Positions 60,562 through 64,000 of a stretch of 64,000 nt of DNA are shown one piece after another (the first letter of the stretch is position 1; the number at the start of each line of letters is the position of its first letter). The notes under the pieces were generated by a model. The model did not search any database. It saw only the letters and a list, made by a program, of their open reading frames with translations, and had not been told where the DNA came from. The stretch covers positions 310,001 through 374,000 of the forward strand of contig NZ_JAJBBR010000001.1 in NCBI RefSeq assembly GCF_020532555.1. Direction: 5' to 3'. Made by a program: the position numbers and the translations under genes. Source of the stretch: Microvirga lenta. GTDB lineage: Bacteria > Pseudomonadota > Alphaproteobacteria > Rhizobiales > Beijerinckiaceae.

Positions 60562-60900
60562 TTGTTGCTAAGCATTCCTATCCAGACAGGTCCTGCATTG
60601 CCTTCAGCCTCCGCGTCTTCGAGCCGGTCGACATCGCCACACGGACAGTTCCGGGAGTCCTCCGTCCCGCCGCAGGGGCCGGCGGCCGCTCCTCCGAGGC
60701 ATCTGCTCGTCGGCCGGACGGTGGCCGAGGTGGAGCGTCACCTCATCATCGACACGCTGGATCACTGCCTCGGCAACAGGACCCATGCGGCCAAGCTCCT
60801 CGGAATTTCGATCCGCACCCTGCGCAACAAGCTGAACGAATATGCGGATGCGGGCATCCTCGTGCCGGAGCCGGGGCAGAGACCGTCCACCGTCTCCTGA
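60562..60900 (+). CDS. Fis-type helix-turn-helix regulator, FlbD C-terminus-like
   Basis: A protein of at most 112 residues. The C-terminal half is a Fis/HTH_8 domain: HLLVGRTVAEVERHLIIDTL, then DHCLGNRTHAAKLLGISIRT and LRNKLNEYADAG. This matches the DNA-binding end of FlbD-type flagellar regulators, but the receiver and the sigma-54 AAA domain are missing. The N-terminal 50 residues are serine/proline-rich. The start is uncertain: no ATG is available, and TTG codons at 60562, 60565 and 60595 are candidates. A role in flagellar or cell-cycle transcription is inferred from family and neighbours. Confidence 0.75.
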   Translation: MLLSIPIQTGPALPSASASSSRSTSPHGQFRESSVPPQGPAAAPPRHLLVGRTVAEVERHLIIDTLDHCLGNRTHAAKLLGISIRTLRNKLNEYADAGILVPEPGQRPSTVS

Positions 60901-60932
60901 GCGAAAGCCATCGTCTCAGCCTGAACGGCCGA

Positions 60933-61766
60933 TCACCTCCCCCGCTTTCGCAGCCACAGGCTCGTCTCGTGAGCGCCCGGGCCGAGCGGCAGGTCGGCGA
61001 GGATCCCGGCTCCGACCGTCGGCAAAACCTCCTTGGCGACGAAGTGACTTGCGAAGACGAGCTCGTAGGCCCCGCCCTGAAGCAGCGTGCCGACGGGAAT
61101 CTGCTCGTTGTACGAGCGCCATGACCACACTTCCGGATAGGCATCGGGAAGGGTGATGTCGTGGATATGGATCAGGGTGCCGGGAGCAAGGCGCGGCAGA
61201 ACGTTCAGCAGCAGGCGATCCACATCGGTGCCGGGCATCGCGATATGGCTCGAGTCGATGAAGAGGATGTCGCCCTCCCCGAGCGCATCGAACACGGCAG
61301 GATCGGCCTCTTCCAGGAGAATGGGCCGATGCTCGACGTCGAGTTGGGTAAGGGCTGCTCGCGGGGACGGATCGATGCAGATGATGCGTGTGGCAAGGCC
61401 TCCGTCCTGCACCGCTCGGGCCATGAACCGCGTCGAGTGGCCCGAGCCGATCTCGACGATCCGACGAGGCTTTTCCCGCCGCACGAGGGCATAGGCGGCC
61501 GCAGCATCGAGCCGCGGAAACCAATCCTGGTCGAACCGTGCCGGCCCCCTCCCCTTCAGGATGCGTCGAAGGTCGTCCGCATGGCTTTCGATGGTGTCGA
61601 GAAGATCGGCGAAGGTCGGGCGCGCCGCGTCGAAGACCGGGCGCAAGGCCGGATAGTCGGTCGGCGTGACGCTTGCCGCGTATCGGTAAGGAATAAAGAA
61701 CCCCAGAGGCTTTGGACCCAGGAGGGTCGAAAGGCCGAACCTTAGCCGTCGGCCGAGGAACGTCAT
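60933..61766 (-). CDS. Class I SAM-dependent methyltransferase (Methyltransf_24-like)
   Basis: A 277-residue protein. Seen: FDQDWFPRLDAAAAYALV, the SAM-binding motif RRIVEIGSGHSTRFMARAV, IICIDPSPRAAL, GDILFIDSSHIAMPGTDVDR and GTLIHIHDITLPDAYPE. The GSGHSTRF and IDSSH elements are those of the Methyltransf_24 group, whose known members methylate small molecules or sugars. It starts seven bases after the stop of the membrane protein gene upstream, so the two form one transcript. The substrate is unknown; a lipid or surface glycan is possible. Confidence 0.78.
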   Translation of the reverse strand: MTFLGRRLRFGLSTLLGPKPLGFFIPYRYAASVTPTDYPALRPVFDAARPTFADLLDTIESHADDLRRILKGRGPARFDQDWFPRLDAAAAYALVRREKPRRIVEIGSGHSTRFMARAVQDGGLATRIICIDPSPRAALTQLDVEHRPILLEEADPAVFDALGEGDILFIDSSHIAMPGTDVDRLLLNVLPRLAPGTLIHIHDITLPDAYPEVWSWRSYNEQIPVGTLLQGGAYELVFASHFVAKEVLPTVGAGILADLPLGPGAHETSLWLRKRGR

Positions 61767-61773
61767 GGCTCCC

Positions 61774-62769
61774 TCATGCCAGCGGCGCCGGAGGAACCTG
61801 GCCGTCTCCGGCCCGGGTTCTCCATGCCTGCGCCAAGCGCGCCCGCTCGAAGAGGAGAACGACGATCAGCGAGATCGCGAACGGGATCAGGAGGTAGAAG
61901 AGACGGAAGACGATGAGAGCAGCCAGGACGTCGGCCTTCGGGATATCGGGCATCGCCGTCAGGAAGACGAGCTCGAAAACGCCCAGCCCTCCCGGAGCAT
62001 GGCTGACGAGAGCCGCCGAGAACGAGGCCAGGAACACGGCCAGCACTACGATGAAACTCGGCTCGAGCTGGGCCGGGAGGGCGAAGTAGATGATGCCCGC
62101 CGCTCCCAGCAATTCGAGCGGAGCTGCGATGAGCTGCCGCCCCATGATGGCGGGGCGGGGATATTCGAGCTTCGCCTTGCGGATGACGAGCGGCGGCAGG
62201 TGCAGGATGGAGCCTGCCGCATAGAGCGCGACGAATCCGAGGAGCAGCAGACCGACGACCCGTGCCGTCGCGGGGTTCGTGAGCGCAGCCGGCAGGAGTT
62301 CTTCGAGCCTATGCAGGAGCGTCGGGTCGAGCGTCAGGACCACGCCGCCGAGCAGAATGGTGCCGAGGCCGAAGGTGAAGGAGCAGAGAGCGACCAGCAC
62401 CGCGATCTGGGCCGCGCTCAGGCCCTTCGAGGTATAGGCCCTGTAGCGCACGACCGCCCCAGAGAACACCGATGCACCGATATTGTGCGACAGGGCATAG
62501 GTCGTGAACGAGGTGATGGAAACGAAAAGCCACGAGATGTGGCGAACGCCCAGGTGCAGGAGGGCGATCCGGTCGTACCAAGCCAAGGCGATATAGGCGA
62601 CGAGGGTGGAGAGGCCGGCCAAGGCATAGCGCTCGCCGGGAATCGCCGTCAGGCTGTCCCAAACGTCGTCCAGCGACAGACCGCGAAGCTCGTTGTAAAG
62701 AAGCCAACCGGAAACGATGACCGCCAGAAGCCCGATCGCGGGCCAGATGAACTCACGCACATTTTTCAT
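61774..62769 (-). CDS. Lysylphosphatidylglycerol synthase-type membrane protein (UPF0104)
   Basis: A 331-residue inner-membrane protein with about eight hydrophobic segments, resembling the flippase-like half of MprF (LPG_synthase_TM). Seen: FIWPAIGLLAVIVSGWLLYN, LSHNIGASVFSGAVVRYRAY, a family hallmark, LCSFTFGLGTILLGGVVLTL and SHAPGGLGVFELVF. There is no lysyl-transferase domain. The ATG at 62769 follows an AAGGAGA site 12 bases upstream; the open frame extends to 62982 without protein-like content. It may move a lipid across the membrane and is co-transcribed with the methyltransferase. Confidence 0.82.
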   Translation of the reverse strand: MKNVREFIWPAIGLLAVIVSGWLLYNELRGLSLDDVWDSLTAIPGERYALAGLSTLVAYIALAWYDRIALLHLGVRHISWLFVSITSFTTYALSHNIGASVFSGAVVRYRAYTSKGLSAAQIAVLVALCSFTFGLGTILLGGVVLTLDPTLLHRLEELLPAALTNPATARVVGLLLLGFVALYAAGSILHLPPLVIRKAKLEYPRPAIMGRQLIAAPLELLGAAGIIYFALPAQLEPSFIVVLAVFLASFSAALVSHAPGGLGVFELVFLTAMPDIPKADVLAALIVFRLFYLLIPFAISLIVVLLFERARLAQAWRTRAGDGQVPPAPLA

Positions 62770-63030
62770 TGAGTTGGCCAATCTCCTTCCCTTCCCCCCT
62801 CTGTGCCCCAAGAACCTCTGAAGCCGCAAGGGGATATTGAGGCGCACCACTCGATACCCGCAGCCGGTCCGAATCCTGCAGGAAAGCGCTGCTGAACCTC
62901 TGCGCCTGCTGCCGTCCGGAAGAGCAGGAACCCTCACCGGGTACGATGCGGCCGCCATCTTCCGGTTGCCCTCCCGTGTCACCCGTGAGAGAGCACTTTC
63001 GCCTCATCGAGAGATCCAGCGGCGGACGAC

Positions 63031-63651
63031 ATGACGACAAGACCGGTAGCGCTCGACCTGAACGGTTATACCAACCTGCCGCCGGGAAAAATCGCCACGG
63101 TCGTGACGTACCTGGAGATGCATGAGCCTCCGCGGCTTTCTCCCGTGAGGGCCCCGGAAGGCTTGTCCCTGGAGCGCATCGACCACGATCTCGTCCGCTA
63201 TCGCAGGCTGTTCCGCCGGATCGGCGAAGACTGGCTCTGGTTCAGCCGTGCGGTCATGCCCGACGGCGATCTGGCCTCAATCCTCGGTGACCCTGCGGTC
63301 GAGGCCTATGCCTTGAACGACGGCACGGGCGATGTCGGCCTCCTCGAACTCGATTTCCGTTCGCAGAATGAAGCAGAACTGGCTTTCCTCGGGCTTGTGC
63401 CCGGGATCATCGGCCAAGGTGCCGGCCGCTATCTCATGACCGAGGCGCTCCGGCGCGCCTTCGCCCGGCCGATCGCGCGCTTCTTCGTCCATACCTGCTC
63501 GCTCGACCATCCCTCCGCCCTCACCTTCTACCTGCGCTCGGGCTTCACTGCCTACAAGCGTGCCATCGAGGTGGCGGACGATCCAAGGCTGCTGGGATTT
63601 CTTCCTCTCGAGGCGGCGCCGCACGTTCCGGTCCTTGCAGGGCCCAAATGA
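63031..63651 (+). CDS. GNAT-family N-acetyltransferase
   Basis: A 206-residue acetyltransferase. Seen: an N-terminal lead-in with TYLEMHEPPRLSP, DVGLLELDFRSQNEAELAFL (beta strands of the GNAT core), the acetyl-CoA loop LVPGIIGQGAGRYLMTEALR with its Q-G-x-G-x-x pattern, then FVHTCSLDHPSALTFYLRSG with the usual late Asn/Asp-His-x-x-A element. The acceptor is not known. It is divergent from the membrane protein gene and convergent with fliJ, with a terminator between. Confidence 0.82.
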   Translation: MTTRPVALDLNGYTNLPPGKIATVVTYLEMHEPPRLSPVRAPEGLSLERIDHDLVRYRRLFRRIGEDWLWFSRAVMPDGDLASILGDPAVEAYALNDGTGDVGLLELDFRSQNEAELAFLGLVPGIIGQGAGRYLMTEALRRAFARPIARFFVHTCSLDHPSALTFYLRSGFTAYKRAIEVADDPRLLGFLPLEAAPHVPVLAGPK

Positions 63652-63653
63652 AA

Positions 63654-63683
63654 AAGGACGCACCGGCACCGGCGCGTCCTTGC
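63654..63683 (-). terminator. Rho-independent terminator of fliJ
   Basis: A perfect nine-base inverted repeat (aaggacgcg and cgcgtcctt, 12-base loop). Read leftward the stem runs into a tract of five T residues, 22 bases past the fliJ stop. On the + strand the T-run is too short, so it mainly serves fliJ. Confidence 0.75.
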
Positions 63684-63704
63684 AAGGATCGGTAACAAGA
63701 CTTC

Positions 63705-64000
63705 AAGCAGAAGCGCGCAGGGTGCGTGCCTGACCGGTATGACCGATGACGGTTTCCAGCGTGCGCTCGGCGGAGCGCTCCCGGTCCTCCAGGCTTTCGG
63801 CTCGTTTCAGCTCTTCGAAGGCCTCGCCGAGTTCGGCTTTGGCATCGTCGAGCTGCGTATGCAGATTCTCCGCCGACTGGCGCAGGTTGTCGCGTCGCTG
63901 TGCAGCGGCGCGGGCATAGGTCGGATAGGCGAAATGGTTCGGATCAGTGATCCCGGCTTTTTGCTCTTCCGCAGCGATTTCTCGATCAAGGTCAGCCGCC
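63705..64000 (-). CDS. fliJ: Flagellar export protein FliJ, alphaproteobacterial type (partial)
   Basis: The 3' part (98 codons including the stop) of a gene that begins outside the window. Translated leftward it gives an all-helical, charged protein: ADLDREIAAEEQKAGI, DPNHFAYPTYARAAAQRRDN, then LDDAKAELGEAFEELKRAES and LEDRERSAERTLE. The DPxHFAYPTYAxAAxQRRDNL element is characteristic of rhizobial FliJ, a chaperone/regulator of the flagellar type III export ATPase FliI. The coiled coil is intact. fliI and perhaps ctrA would be expected upstream, beyond the right edge. Confidence 0.85.

Noticed and set aside
61765..62772. 335-codon + strand frame opposite the UPF0104 gene
   Set aside because: Composition is dominated by Glu, Arg, Asp and Gln as expected for the complement of membrane-helix codons; it is not a real protein.
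1..64000. CRISPR array or phage structural module
   Set aside because: No regularly spaced direct repeats, cas genes, or capsid, tail or terminase genes were seen anywhere in the window.

Overview
The window is chromosomal DNA of an alphaproteobacterium of the order Hyphomicrobiales, most likely near Methylobacteriaceae (Microvirga/Methylobacterium type). The grounds are a SciP-type CtrA inhibitor, a FlbD-like Fis-type regulator, an alphaproteobacterial FliJ, a DUF6894 protein, HisKA_2-family sensor kinases and high GC with many ATGA-overlapping genes. No database search was possible, so the genus is an inference.

Region A (about 0.2-25.6 kb) is an exopolysaccharide locus of the Wzx/Wzy type. 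It has a LuxR-type regulator with a degenerate receiver, a periplasmic polysaccharide lyase-like protein, a WbaP-type initiating phosphotransferase, a Wza/ExoF-like export protein, a Wzc-like co-polymerase, a Wzy-like polymerase, three GT4 glycosyltransferases, a polysaccharide deacetylase, two glutamine-dependent asparagine synthases, an AraC regulator and four CelD-like GNAT acyltransferases. No Wzx flippase is visible.

Region B (26.1-38.0 kb) is a second, tightly coupled glycan locus around a divergent promoter. Leftward run two sugar-nucleotide SDRs, a GT4 enzyme, three tandem CgeB-like glycosyltransferases and a UDP-glucuronate decarboxylase-like SDR. Rightward run inositol-3-phosphate synthase, a histidine phosphatase, a small overlapping ORF, a SAM methyltransferase and a cytosolic glycoside-hydrolase-like protein whose TIM barrel appears circularly permuted. 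I infer that it makes a methylated, inositol-containing glycan or glycolipid; this is the best candidate for an undescribed pathway.

Region C (38.25-57.65 kb) is an integrative mobilizable element of about 19.3 kb in a tRNA-Met(CAU) gene. It is bounded by 49-bp direct repeats of the tRNA 3' part, has a tyrosine integrase at the left end and paired TTGGTAT arm-type sites at both ends. It carries a RepA/primase-like replication protein, a DUF3102-like protein, a TraC/TraD-like mobilization protein and a MobA/MobL relaxase, but no type IV secretion genes. Its cargo is sensory: a bacteriophytochrome kinase, two LOV-like HisKA_2 kinases that both lack the photoactive cysteine, a response regulator broken by one stop codon, a Crp/Fnr regulator, a LysE-type exporter and an AI-2E transporter fused to B12-binding-like and GAF domains.

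Region D (57.7-64.0 kb) is core chromosome: mnmA and a PmtA-like methyltransferase, sciP, a FlbD-like regulator, a lysyl-PG synthase-type membrane protein with a methyltransferase, a GNAT protein and the 3' end of fliJ.
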